Shown: in pieces, positions 47,337-54,034 of the stretch | Position numbering within the stretch: the stretch's first letter is position 1 | Layout of the letters: each line of letters begins with the position of its first letter | Assembly (NCBI RefSeq): GCF_000612545.2 | Contig: NZ_CP097800.1 | Span: forward strand, 4,588,501 to 4,652,500 | Direction of reading: 5' to 3' | DNA from: Streptomyces sp. PCS3-D2 | GTDB lineage: Bacteria > Actinomycetota > Actinomycetes > Streptomycetales > Streptomycetaceae | Length of the DNA stretch: 64,000 nucleotides | Position numbers and translations under genes: made by a program | Notes under the pieces: model-generated | Told to the model about the DNA's origin: nothing | Database searches by the model: none | The model's input: only the letters and a program-made list of their open reading frames with translations

Positions 47337-48740
47337 GTGAGCGTGCCCACCATCCTTGTCATGCGTGGATTCCTTGCTTCCTCGATCGGCGTCGCGACGG
47401 CCGCCGCACTGGCCCTGCCCCTCGCGCTCCCGACTCCAGCACTCGCCGAAACCGTCCCCGTAACCCCGGCCGGGTCCACCCAGTCGCTGCCGCTCGTCCC
47501 CATGGGGGCCGCGGCGGACCGCATGCCCGGCGTCCCCGGGATGAGCGCCTCGCCCCGCGGCCCGGAGACGCAGGGGCTGCCCGCCCGTGAGGTCAGGACG
47601 TTCTCCCTCGTCGGTGTCGTCTGGGACGACGTCACCACCCAGCTCAACGGCCGCGTCCAGGTCCGTACGCGTTCCGTCCGGACCGCCACCTGGTCCGACT
47701 GGCAGGACGTCGAGGTCCACAACAGCGAGCACGCGGCCGACCCCGACGCGGTGGAGCGCGACTCCGGCCGGGTGCGCGGCGCCACCGCCCCCCTGTGGGT
47801 CGGTGAGTCCGACGGCGTGGAGGTCCGCGTCCAGGCGGAACCGGACGCCCCGGCCACTGCGGAGGGCACCGGGCTCCCCTCGGGCATGCGCATCGAACTC
47901 GTCGACCCGGGCGCGCAGGTGCCGGCCGGGTCCACCGACGGCAAGAACAGCGGCCCGGCCGACGACAAGGGCGAGGTGGTCGCGCCCGGCCTGACCATGG
48001 AGATGGCGGAGGCCTCCGCGGCGAACGTGCCGCACGCCCCGCTCGGCGCGAACGAGATCACCGAGCTCAACAAGGCCGACTCCACCGCCGACGCCGTCTT
48101 CGCCGGCGAACTCACCGCGGCAGCCGCCCCCTACATCGGGCCGCGCCCGCGGATCGTCACCCGCAGGGGGTGGGGCGCGGACGAGTCCCTGCGCGAGAAG
48201 GCCTTCGCCTACACGCGCACCGTCAAGGCGGCGTTCGTCCACCACAGCGCCTCCGGCAACAACTACGCCTGCAAGGACGCCCCGGCGGTGCTGCGCAGCC
48301 TGTACCGCTACCACGTGGTCAGCAGCGGCTGGCGCGACTTCGGCTACAACTTCGCCGTCGACAAGTGCGGCACGGTCTACGAGGGCCGCGCGGGCGGTGT
48401 CTCCAAGCCGGTCCTCGGAGCGCACACCATGGGCTTCAACACGGACAGCATGGGCGTGGCGGTGCTCGGCACCTTCACGAACTCGGCGCCGCCGGCGGCC
48501 GCCGTCGACGCGGTCGCCCGCCTCACCGCCTGGAAGCTCGGCCTCTTCGGCCGGGACCCGCGCGCCAAGACCACCCTCAAGTCGGGTGGCGGCAACCGCT
48601 ACCCGAAGGGCAGGAACGTCTCGATGAACGTCATCTCGGGCCACCGGGACGGCTTCGCGACGGAATGCCCCGGCAGGCAGCTGTACGGCAAGCTCCCCAC
48701 CACCCGCACCTCCTCGGCCAAGCTCCAGGGCCGCCCGTAG
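47337..48740 (+). CDS. Secreted N-acetylmuramoyl-L-alanine amidase (peptidoglycan recognition protein domain)
   Basis: The 467-residue protein has a signal peptide (best from the ATG at 47361: MRGFLASSIGVATAAALALP...), a Ser/Ala-rich middle region with a beta domain of unknown role (about 80-200), and a C-terminal PGRP/amidase_2 domain (about 270-440): TRRGWGADE, AFVHHSASGNNYAC, GYNFAVDKCGTVYEGRAGGV, GAHTMGFNTDSMGVAVLG and SGHRDGFATECPG supply the zinc-ligand His and Cys residues. It would cleave the bond between MurNAc and L-Ala. The GTG at 47337 is the longest start. Its place next to five LCP genes suits cell-wall remodelling. Confidence 0.9.
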   Translation: MSVPTILVMRGFLASSIGVATAAALALPLALPTPALAETVPVTPAGSTQSLPLVPMGAAADRMPGVPGMSASPRGPETQGLPAREVRTFSLVGVVWDDVTTQLNGRVQVRTRSVRTATWSDWQDVEVHNSEHAADPDAVERDSGRVRGATAPLWVGESDGVEVRVQAEPDAPATAEGTGLPSGMRIELVDPGAQVPAGSTDGKNSGPADDKGEVVAPGLTMEMAEASAANVPHAPLGANEITELNKADSTADAVFAGELTAAAAPYIGPRPRIVTRRGWGADESLREKAFAYTRTVKAAFVHHSASGNNYACKDAPAVLRSLYRYHVVSSGWRDFGYNFAVDKCGTVYEGRAGGVSKPVLGAHTMGFNTDSMGVAVLGTFTNSAPPAAAVDAVARLTAWKLGLFGRDPRAKTTLKSGGGNRYPKGRNVSMNVISGHRDGFATECPGRQLYGKLPTTRTSSAKLQGRP

Positions 48741-48872
48741 TCCCCGGGGCGGGCCGGGACGGCGGGCTCCGCCCGGAACCCGACGGCCCCGCCGCCCCGC
48801 CCCGACCCGCCCCGACCCGCCCCGGGCATGGCGACCGGGGCCGCAACACGGTTGCCGCGTCCGCGTCCGCGT

Positions 48873-48902
48873 CCGTGGCTTCGCCCGCGGACGAAGCCAC
48901 GG
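48873..48902. terminator. 11-bp perfect hairpin between the amidase and glycosylase genes
   Basis: CCGTGGCTTCG (48873-48883) pairs with CGAAGCCACGG (48892-48902) around an 8-nt loop. It follows the amidase gene by about 130 bp and precedes the DNA glycosylase by 37 bp. Upstream lie low-complexity runs (CCCCGACCCG and GCGTCC repeats, about 48795-48872). Confidence 0.7.
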
Positions 48903-48939
48903 CTCCGGGGCGGGCCGGCCGGCGGGCTACGCTCGACCC

Positions 48940-49938
48940 ATGGCCGGCCGCTTCGACCCCCTCGACCGGACCGCCGTACGCGGCGGCCGCACCGACGTGC
49001 CCCCGGGCCGAGGCCGAGCCGCCGGCGCGGGTGCGAAGGAACGCCGCTGGACCCCCGACGGCCCCGTCGACCTCGGCCTCACGCTCGGTCCGCTCCGCCG
49101 CGGCCCCGCCGACCCCACCTTCCGCACCACGCCCGACGGCTCCGTCTGGCGCGCCACCCGCACCCCCGACGGGCCCGCCACCCTCCGGGTCTCCCGGACC
49201 GGCACGGAGATCGAGGCCGAGGCATGGGGAGCCGGCGGTGCCTGGCTGCTCGACCAGCTGCCCGCACTGCTCGGCGCGGGCGACGACCCGGCGGTCTTCG
49301 TGCCGCGCCACCGCCTCGTGCACGCCAGCCACCGCCGCCGCCCGGGCCTGCGCCTGACGCGTACCGGCCTGGTGCTGGAGTCCCTGATTCCCACGGTGCT
49401 GGAACAGAAGGTCACCGCCGACGAGGCGTACCGGGCCTGGCGCCGACTCGTACAGCAGTACGGCGAGCCCGCGCCCGGCCCCCACGGGCAGAACCTGCAC
49501 GTCATGCCCGACCCCCGCACCTGGGCGATGATCCCGTCCTGGGACTGGCACCGGGCCGGTGTCGACGCCAAGCGCTCCGACACCATCGTCCGGGCCGTAC
49601 GCGTCGCGAACCGTCTGGAGGAGGCGGCGGCCATGGACCTGGCCGGGGCCGCGCGCCGGCTGGAGGCCGTGCCCGGCATCGGCCCGTGGACCTCCGCCGA
49701 GACCCTCCAGCGCAGCAACGGCCACCCCGACGCCGTCACCACCGGCGATCTGCACCTGCCCGGCATCATCGGCTTCGCCCTCGCCGGCGACCGCGACGCC
49801 GACGACGCCGCCATGCTGGAACTCCTCGCGCCGTACGCCGGCCAGCGCCACCGGGCGGCCCGCCTCGTCCTCCTCGCGGGCCGCACCCCGCCCCGCCGCA
49901 CCCCCCGCATGCCCCGCGGCGACATCGGCCGCTTCTGA
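48940..49938 (+). CDS. HhH-GPD DNA-3-methyladenine glycosylase
   Basis: This 332-residue protein belongs to the AlkA-like HhH-GPD superfamily. The helix-hairpin-helix with its Gly-rich turn is LEAVPGIGPWTSAETLQRS and the catalytic Asp is in HPDAVTTGDLHLPGIIG. It has an N-terminal extension (about 1-60) rich in Gly, Pro and Arg and lacks the iron-sulfur Cys cluster of MutY/Nth relatives. It should excise alkylated purines. A homologous gene sits in the equivalent mycobacterial neighbourhood. The substrate range cannot be read from sequence. Confidence 0.88.
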   Translation: MAGRFDPLDRTAVRGGRTDVPPGRGRAAGAGAKERRWTPDGPVDLGLTLGPLRRGPADPTFRTTPDGSVWRATRTPDGPATLRVSRTGTEIEAEAWGAGGAWLLDQLPALLGAGDDPAVFVPRHRLVHASHRRRPGLRLTRTGLVLESLIPTVLEQKVTADEAYRAWRRLVQQYGEPAPGPHGQNLHVMPDPRTWAMIPSWDWHRAGVDAKRSDTIVRAVRVANRLEEAAAMDLAGAARRLEAVPGIGPWTSAETLQRSNGHPDAVTTGDLHLPGIIGFALAGDRDADDAAMLELLAPYAGQRHRAARLVLLAGRTPPRRTPRMPRGDIGRF

Positions 49939-49979
49939 GGGGCAGGGCAGGGCAGGGGGAGGAGGGGGCACGGCGGTCG

Positions 49980-51278
49980 TCAGCGGACCTCGACGAAGTC
50001 CTCCGCGGAGCGGCTCGGCCGCTGCGGCGGGGCCGCCGCCGGGTGGCCCACCGCCACCGCCCCCATCGGATCCCAGTCCGGCGGCAGCTCCAGGACCTCC
50101 CGCACCACGTCCCGGCAGAACATGGTCGAGGACACCCACGCCGATCCCAGCCGCTCACCGGCCAGCGCGACCAGCAGGTTCTGCACGCCGGCGCCCATGG
50201 CCACCACGAACATCTCCCGCTCAGCGGCGTCCCGCCGGGCGTGCCCGTAGTGGTGCGCCCCGTCCGTCACCAGACACGGCACCACCAGGTACGGGGCGGC
50301 CCGCAGCACGTCCCCGCGCCGCACCCGCTTCGCGATGGACTCCTCGGACCTGCCGTCCGACCGCAGGTCCGCGATCCATGCGTCGCGCATCGCGTCGAGC
50401 AACCGCAGCCGTGCGGGCTCGGACTCCAGCAGCACGAACCGCCACGGCGTCGTGTGGTGGGGTGCCGGGGCGGTCACGGCCGCCGCCACCGCCCGCCGCA
50501 CCGCGCCCGGGTCCACCGGCTCCGCCGTGAAGGCCCGTACGGTGCGGCGCTGCGTCACGGCTTCCCGTACCGCCTCCGAGGTGCCCAGCCGGAACATGTC
50601 GTCGGCCGGCGTGCGCACCAGGTCCCGCGCCGTCGCCCCCTCGCCCAGGACGTGCGCCAGTCCGCGCACGACGGCCACCGGCAGGCCGGCGGCCTTGCCC
50701 TTGACCAGGTCGCCGGCGGCGGCGAGCTCGTCCGCCGTCGCCACCACGGTCGCGCTGAGCGGGTTGCCGTGGGCGTCGGTGGCGCCGCGCAGGTCGTCCA
50801 GGACCCGCACGCCGGCCGAGCCGATGGCCACGTCCGTCAGCCCGTTGCGCCACGGCCGCCCGAAGGTGTCCGTGACGACCACGCCCACGTCCACGCAGAG
50901 CGCGTCGCGCACTCCGGCGCGGATCGCGGCGGCCGAGGCGTCCGGATCCTCCGGGAGCAACAGCACGGTGCCGGGGGCGGTGTTGGAGGCGTCCACACCG
51001 GCCGCGGCCATCACCAGGCCCTGCCGGTTCTCGACGATCCGCAGGGTGCCCCGCCGCGCGACCACCCGTACGGTTTCCGCGTCGACGGCGGCCTCGCGTG
51101 ACTCCGCCCGTACGATCCGCCCCTCGGCCTTGGACACGATCTTCGAGGTGACGAGCAGGACGTCGCCGTCGCACAGATCGGGGGCGGCCGTCGTGATCAG
51201 CTTGGCCAGGTCGTCGCCCGGCCTGACCTCCGGTATCCCGTCGACGGCCCGCACCTCGTACGAGGGGGCCGCCGTCAC
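49980..51278 (-). CDS. fbiB: Bifunctional coenzyme F420 gamma-glutamyl ligase / nitroreductase-domain protein
   Basis: This 432-residue fusion has an N-terminal CofE domain (about 1-245; [49 protein letters not shown]) that adds glutamates to F420, and a C-terminal FMN nitroreductase-like domain (about 250-430; [44 protein letters not shown]) needed in Actinobacteria for the final steps from dehydro-F420-0 and for long-chain F420. Full-length FbiB is about this size. The GTG at 51278 overlaps the fbiA stop by 4 bp (GTGA), so the pair is co-translated. Confidence 0.93.
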   Translation of the reverse strand: MTAAPSYEVRAVDGIPEVRPGDDLAKLITTAAPDLCDGDVLLVTSKIVSKAEGRIVRAESREAAVDAETVRVVARRGTLRIVENRQGLVMAAAGVDASNTAPGTVLLLPEDPDASAAAIRAGVRDALCVDVGVVVTDTFGRPWRNGLTDVAIGSAGVRVLDDLRGATDAHGNPLSATVVATADELAAAGDLVKGKAAGLPVAVVRGLAHVLGEGATARDLVRTPADDMFRLGTSEAVREAVTQRRTVRAFTAEPVDPGAVRRAVAAAVTAPAPHHTTPWRFVLLESEPARLRLLDAMRDAWIADLRSDGRSEESIAKRVRRGDVLRAAPYLVVPCLVTDGAHHYGHARRDAAEREMFVVAMGAGVQNLLVALAGERLGSAWVSSTMFCRDVVREVLELPPDWDPMGAVAVGHPAAAPPQRPSRSAEDFVEVR

Positions 51279-52234
51279 CGGGAGGCCTCCGCCAGCTCCA
51301 GCGCGGCCCGGGCCATCACGGCGGTGGCCGCCAGGTCGGTCATCATCAGCGGCACCGCGCGGCAGGTGATGCCGGCCGCCTCGACCTCGGCGACGGCGTC
51401 CGCGTCGGAGGTGTCGACGAGCCAGGCGTCGAGCAGTTCGGTCCCGTAGTGCAGGGCGACCGCGGCGGCGGTGGACTCGACGCCCACCGCGGCGAGCACC
51501 TTGTCGGCCATCCCGCGCACGGGCGCGCCGCCGACGATGGGGGAGAGGCCCACGACGGGGGCCCGGGCGGCGGCGACGGCGTCCCGGATGCCGGGCACGG
51601 CGAGGATCGTGCCGACCGAGACCACGGGGTTGGACGGCGGGAAGACGATCACGTCGGCCGCGGCGATGGCCTCCAGCACGCCGGGCGCGGGCTTGGCCTG
51701 CTCGGCCCCCACGGGTACGACGGCTTCCGCGTCCACCGAGGCGCGCAGCCGGACCCAGTACTCCTGGAAGTGGATGACCCGGCGCTCGCCCGTTCCGGCC
51801 TCGGTGATCGCGACGTGGGTCTCGACGCGGTCGTCGGACATCGGCAGCAGCCGCACCCCGGGCTGCCAGCGGTCGCAGAGTGCCTCGGTGACGGCACTGA
51901 GCGGGTAGCCGGCGCCGAGCATCTGCGTGCGGACGATGTGGGTGGCGAAGTCGCGGTCCCCGAGGCCGAACCAGGTGGGTCCGACCCCGTAGGCGGCGAG
52001 TTCCTCCTTGACGGTGAAGGACTCGTCGGTGCGGCCCCACCCCTGGTCCTCGTTGATGCCACCGCCGAGGGTGTACATCACCGTGTCCAGGTCGGGGCAG
52101 ACCTTGAGCCCGAAGAGGTGAATGTCGTCACCGGTGTTGCCGATGACCGTGATGTCCGCGTCGGGCACCGCCGACTTGAGTCCGCGAAGGAACCGGGCGC
52201 CGCCTATACCGCCGGCCAGAACAACAATGCGCAT
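51275..52234 (-). CDS. fbiA: 2-phospho-L-lactate/phosphoenolpyruvate transferase (F420 biosynthesis)
   Basis: The 319-residue CofD/FbiA protein joins the guanylylated three-carbon unit to the deazaflavin Fo, making (dehydro-)F420-0. Its signatures are [53 protein letters not shown] and [14 protein letters not shown]. The ATG at 52234 lies 10 nt from the tandem repeat at 52244-52347 on the same strand, and fbiB follows with a 4-bp overlap. F420 serves flavin-like reductases in secondary metabolism and stress. Confidence 0.95.
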   Translation of the reverse strand: MRIVVLAGGIGGARFLRGLKSAVPDADITVIGNTGDDIHLFGLKVCPDLDTVMYTLGGGINEDQGWGRTDESFTVKEELAAYGVGPTWFGLGDRDFATHIVRTQMLGAGYPLSAVTEALCDRWQPGVRLLPMSDDRVETHVAITEAGTGERRVIHFQEYWVRLRASVDAEAVVPVGAEQAKPAPGVLEAIAAADVIVFPPSNPVVSVGTILAVPGIRDAVAAARAPVVGLSPIVGGAPVRGMADKVLAAVGVESTAAAVALHYGTELLDAWLVDTSDADAVAEVEAAGITCRAVPLMMTDLAATAVMARAALELAEASR

Positions 52235-52243
52235 GCAGACAGT

Positions 52244-52347
52244 CTGTCAGCCGAAGGCTGTCATGCGAGGGGTGGTGGTCGGGCGGCGGGTGGGACTGTC
52301 AGCCGAAGGCTGTCATGCGAGGGGTGGTGGTCGGGCGGCGGGTGGGG
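52244..52347. repeat. 52-bp tandem duplication immediately upstream of fbiA
   Basis: Bases 52244-52295 and 52296-52347 are identical except at the last position. Each unit contains a small hairpin, CAGCC-GAA-GGCTG. The repeat sits between the cysteine dioxygenase stop (52367) and the fbiA start, so in the fbiA direction each copy of the hairpin could act as a weak terminator for the upstream gene or as part of the fbiA leader. The near-identity of the copies indicates a recent duplication. Confidence 0.92.
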
Positions 52348-52366
52348 AGCCGGGGGCCGGTCGTGC

Positions 52367-52903
52367 TCAGGCGGGGACGGACTCGGACGCGGACGCGGCC
52401 GGGGAGCAGTTGTGCATCGGCATCTGGGTGAGCCCGGGGAAGTAGACGTGCAGGCTGACCGCGCCTTCGAGGGTGTCGTTGACGACCTCGTGGGTGTAGC
52501 CGGGGGCGAAGACGCGCTGGCCGCCGGCGCGGTGGGTGAGCCGTCCGCGGGAGGTGTGTTCGGTGAGCTCGCCCTCCAGGACCGTCAGGACGCCGGAGGA
52601 GGCGCCGTGGTCGTGCAGGCCGCTTCCCTGGCCGGGGACCCAGCTGAGCAGCCAGACCTCGTAGCCGGGGCCGGTGCGCAGCCGGTGGTACCAGCGGGTG
52701 GTGGCGTCGTACTGGACGAGGTGCTGCCAGGAGGCGCGGTCCTCGGCGATGGAGCGGGCCAGACCGACGAACTCGGCGACGGTGGCCGGATGTTCGCGGG
52801 CCGGCTGGAGGAGGTGCTGGACGGCGAGGATGTCGCCGGCGATCTGCAGGTCGCTTTCGACGGTCGCGGGGGCGGCGGTCGTGCTGGTGGTGGTGCTGTT
52901 CAT
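52367..52903 (-). CDS. Cysteine dioxygenase
   Basis: This 178-residue cupin oxidises cysteine to cysteine sulfinate with O2 and one Fe(II). The iron ligands appear as H97 and H99 in GLHDHGASSGVLTVLEGEL and H138 in APGYTHEVVND, the arrangement of the type I bacterial enzyme. The Cys of the mammalian Cys-Tyr crosslink is Gly in this family, as in other bacteria. GAGG lies 9-10 nt upstream of the ATG at 52903. Upstream on the same strand is a 28-codon leader ending in six Cys codons, so expression is probably tuned by cysteine supply. The product leads towards taurine or sulfite. Confidence 0.92.
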   Translation of the reverse strand: MNSTTTSTTAAPATVESDLQIAGDILAVQHLLQPAREHPATVAEFVGLARSIAEDRASWQHLVQYDATTRWYHRLRTGPGYEVWLLSWVPGQGSGLHDHGASSGVLTVLEGELTEHTSRGRLTHRAGGQRVFAPGYTHEVVNDTLEGAVSLHVYFPGLTQMPMHNCSPAASASESVPA

Positions 52904-52990
52904 CGGGGTGTACCTCGACGGATGTCAGTTGTGCTGGCGGTCGCTGTGGGGGGAGGGCCGGAGCTCTGGGGAGCCGGGGCTCCACGGGCA
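52904..52990 (-). promoter_or_regulatory. Leader-to-cysteine-dioxygenase intercistronic region with competing hairpins
   Basis: These 87 nt, read on the minus strand, follow the leader peptide stop directly. GGAGC early in the segment (in GTGGAGCCCCGG) can pair with the GCTCC immediately after it (GGAGC-CCCG-GCTCC) or with the second GCTCC in CAGAGCTCCGG, so two mutually exclusive hairpins are possible. A C-rich run (CCCTCCCCCC) could also pair with the GAGG ribosome site. A ribosome stalled on the Cys codons or released at the stop would favour different folds. The structures are drawn by eye. Confidence 0.5.
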
Positions 52991-53077
52991 TCAACAGCAG
53001 CAACAGCAACAGCGAACCTGGGCAGCGCACAGGAACCCACGAATGGGGGTCCGGGTGGTGGCTGCGGGCGCTGACAT
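52991..53077 (-). CDS. Polycysteine leader peptide (28 aa) upstream of cysteine dioxygenase
   Basis: The frame starts at ATG 53077-53075, begins MSAPAATTRT, has one Cys at residue 17, and ends with six consecutive Cys codons (residues 23-28, alternating TGT and TGC, bases 52994-53011) followed at once by TGA (52991-52993). No Shine-Dalgarno sequence precedes the ATG; instead a promoter-like pair places the likely transcription start at the ATG, so the message would be leaderless. This is the design of amino-acid attenuation leaders, and leaderless polycysteine ORFs acting as cysteine-responsive attenuators have been described in mycobacteria. Here the regulated gene would be cysteine dioxygenase, 87 nt downstream. 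The peptide itself is presumably disposable. Confidence 0.85.
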   Translation of the reverse strand: MSAPAATTRTPIRGFLCAAQVRCCCCCC

Positions 53078-53084
53078 GCGAATA

Positions 53085-53114
53085 AGGAGAACGGGTGAGG
53101 GGTCCGGCTGTCAA
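53085..53114 (-). promoter_or_regulatory. Promoter for the polycysteine leader / cysteine dioxygenase transcript
   Basis: On the minus strand a perfect -35 TTGACA (53114-53109) is followed after 18 nt by TCTCCT (53090-53085), a weak -10 match with T at the first and last positions. Seven nt separate this hexamer from the A of the leader ATG (53077), the spacing expected when transcription starts at the start codon. The -35 is strong evidence; the -10 is only suggestive. Confidence 0.6.
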
Positions 53115-53532
53115 CTCAATGTCCGGTTTGGGGGAAAAGTTTCACCTCATCCGGTTGTCGCGCATGGAGAAAGGTTTGTGCAGTCTGCGGCGGGGCATAC
53201 GGCGCTGCATCGGAAGTCAAACCTGATCCGGCCATGTCGTGACCTGAATGTGATCTACGCCGCTCTTCGGGATGCGCCGCAACCTCGTGTCGGGGTGGCG
53301 CGTGCATTACGGGTGAAGGTGACATCTGATGGCGCCGATGGCATGTGTCACGATTTTTGGCGATATGAACACTTTCTGCATAGGCTTGGTTCCGCAGAGT
53401 GAATAAGGGGCCCGATAGCAGATCCCGGCTTGACTGCCCCGGAGCCACGCACTTGTAATTTCACTCGTGTCGTTACGTAGCTATGAGTGACGACGTGACC
53501 ACGGGGACGCACCAACAGAGCGAGGGGCGCAC
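53115..53532. other. Long AT-richer upstream region of whiB
   Basis: These 418 bases hold no supported gene and are distinctly less GC-rich than their surroundings, typical of a regulated promoter region. An inverted GTGACA/TGTCAC pair (53319-53324 and 53346-53351) flanks a GGCGCC palindrome. whiB in Streptomyces is transcribed from separate vegetative and developmental promoters; I could not place either with confidence. Confidence 0.5.
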
Positions 53533-53796
53533 ATGACCGAGCTGTTTCAGGAACTGCTGGTCGAGGAAGCGGACGAGGAGCTCGGATGGCAGGAGCGCGC
53601 CCTGTGCGCCCAGACCGACCCCGAATCCTTCTTTCCCGAGAAGGGCGGCTCCACCCGCGAGGCCAAGAAGGTCTGCCTCGCCTGTGAGGTCCGCTCCGAA
53701 TGCCTTGAGTACGCCCTCGCCAACGACGAGCGATTCGGTATCTGGGGCGGCCTGTCCGAGCGCGAGCGCCGCCGCCTGAAAAAGGCGGCCGTCTGA
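53533..53796 (+). CDS. whiB: WhiB iron-sulfur transcriptional regulator
   Basis: This 87-residue protein has the four cluster-binding cysteines C25, C48, C51 and C57, the GIWGG turn (69-73) and the basic C-terminal helix ERERRRLKKAAV. Length and sequence match WhiB of Streptomyces, which works with WhiA to start sporulation septation in aerial hyphae and carries a 4Fe-4S cluster; it corresponds to WhiB2 of mycobacteria. The long AT-richer upstream region and the strong terminator at 53906-53944 indicate a monocistronic unit. Confidence 0.96.
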   Translation: MTELFQELLVEEADEELGWQERALCAQTDPESFFPEKGGSTREAKKVCLACEVRSECLEYALANDERFGIWGGLSERERRRLKKAAV

Positions 53797-53905
53797 CACC
53801 GCCGGAGCCCCACCGGCCCGGCACCCGCAGTACCCCGCACGACATATCCGAACATCGGAGCACGGCGTCGAACGCGACGCACGGCCGAACACAGAGCACC
53901 GCACA

Positions 53906-53944
53906 CGGTCCGCCTCCTGCACCTTCCCCGCAGGAGGCGGACCG
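53906..53944 (+). terminator. 15-bp stem terminator after whiB
   Basis: CGGTCCGCCTCCTGC (53906-53920) pairs perfectly with GCAGGAGGCGGACCG (53930-53944) around a 9-nt loop, 110 nt after the whiB stop. It separates whiB from the glycosyltransferase gene. Confidence 0.85.
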
Positions 53945-54034
53945 CTGCTGTGGCAGCCGTTAGGGTGGGGCGCTGTCCAGCAGCCTCCGAGGGCACACCA
54001 CCCCCGGACCCCCGGCCGGAGGGCCCGTACCGCG

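Noticed and set aside
52991-53011. CAG/CAA trinucleotide run on the + strand, looking like a microsatellite
   Set aside because: On the minus strand it is the Cys codon run plus stop of an ATG-initiated leader frame with alternating TGT/TGC, upstream of cysteine dioxygenase, so a coding explanation fits better than repeat expansion.
53459-53532. Possible BldD or WhiA binding site before whiB
   Set aside because: Known regulators of whiB would fit, but no stretch matched a consensus well enough to report.
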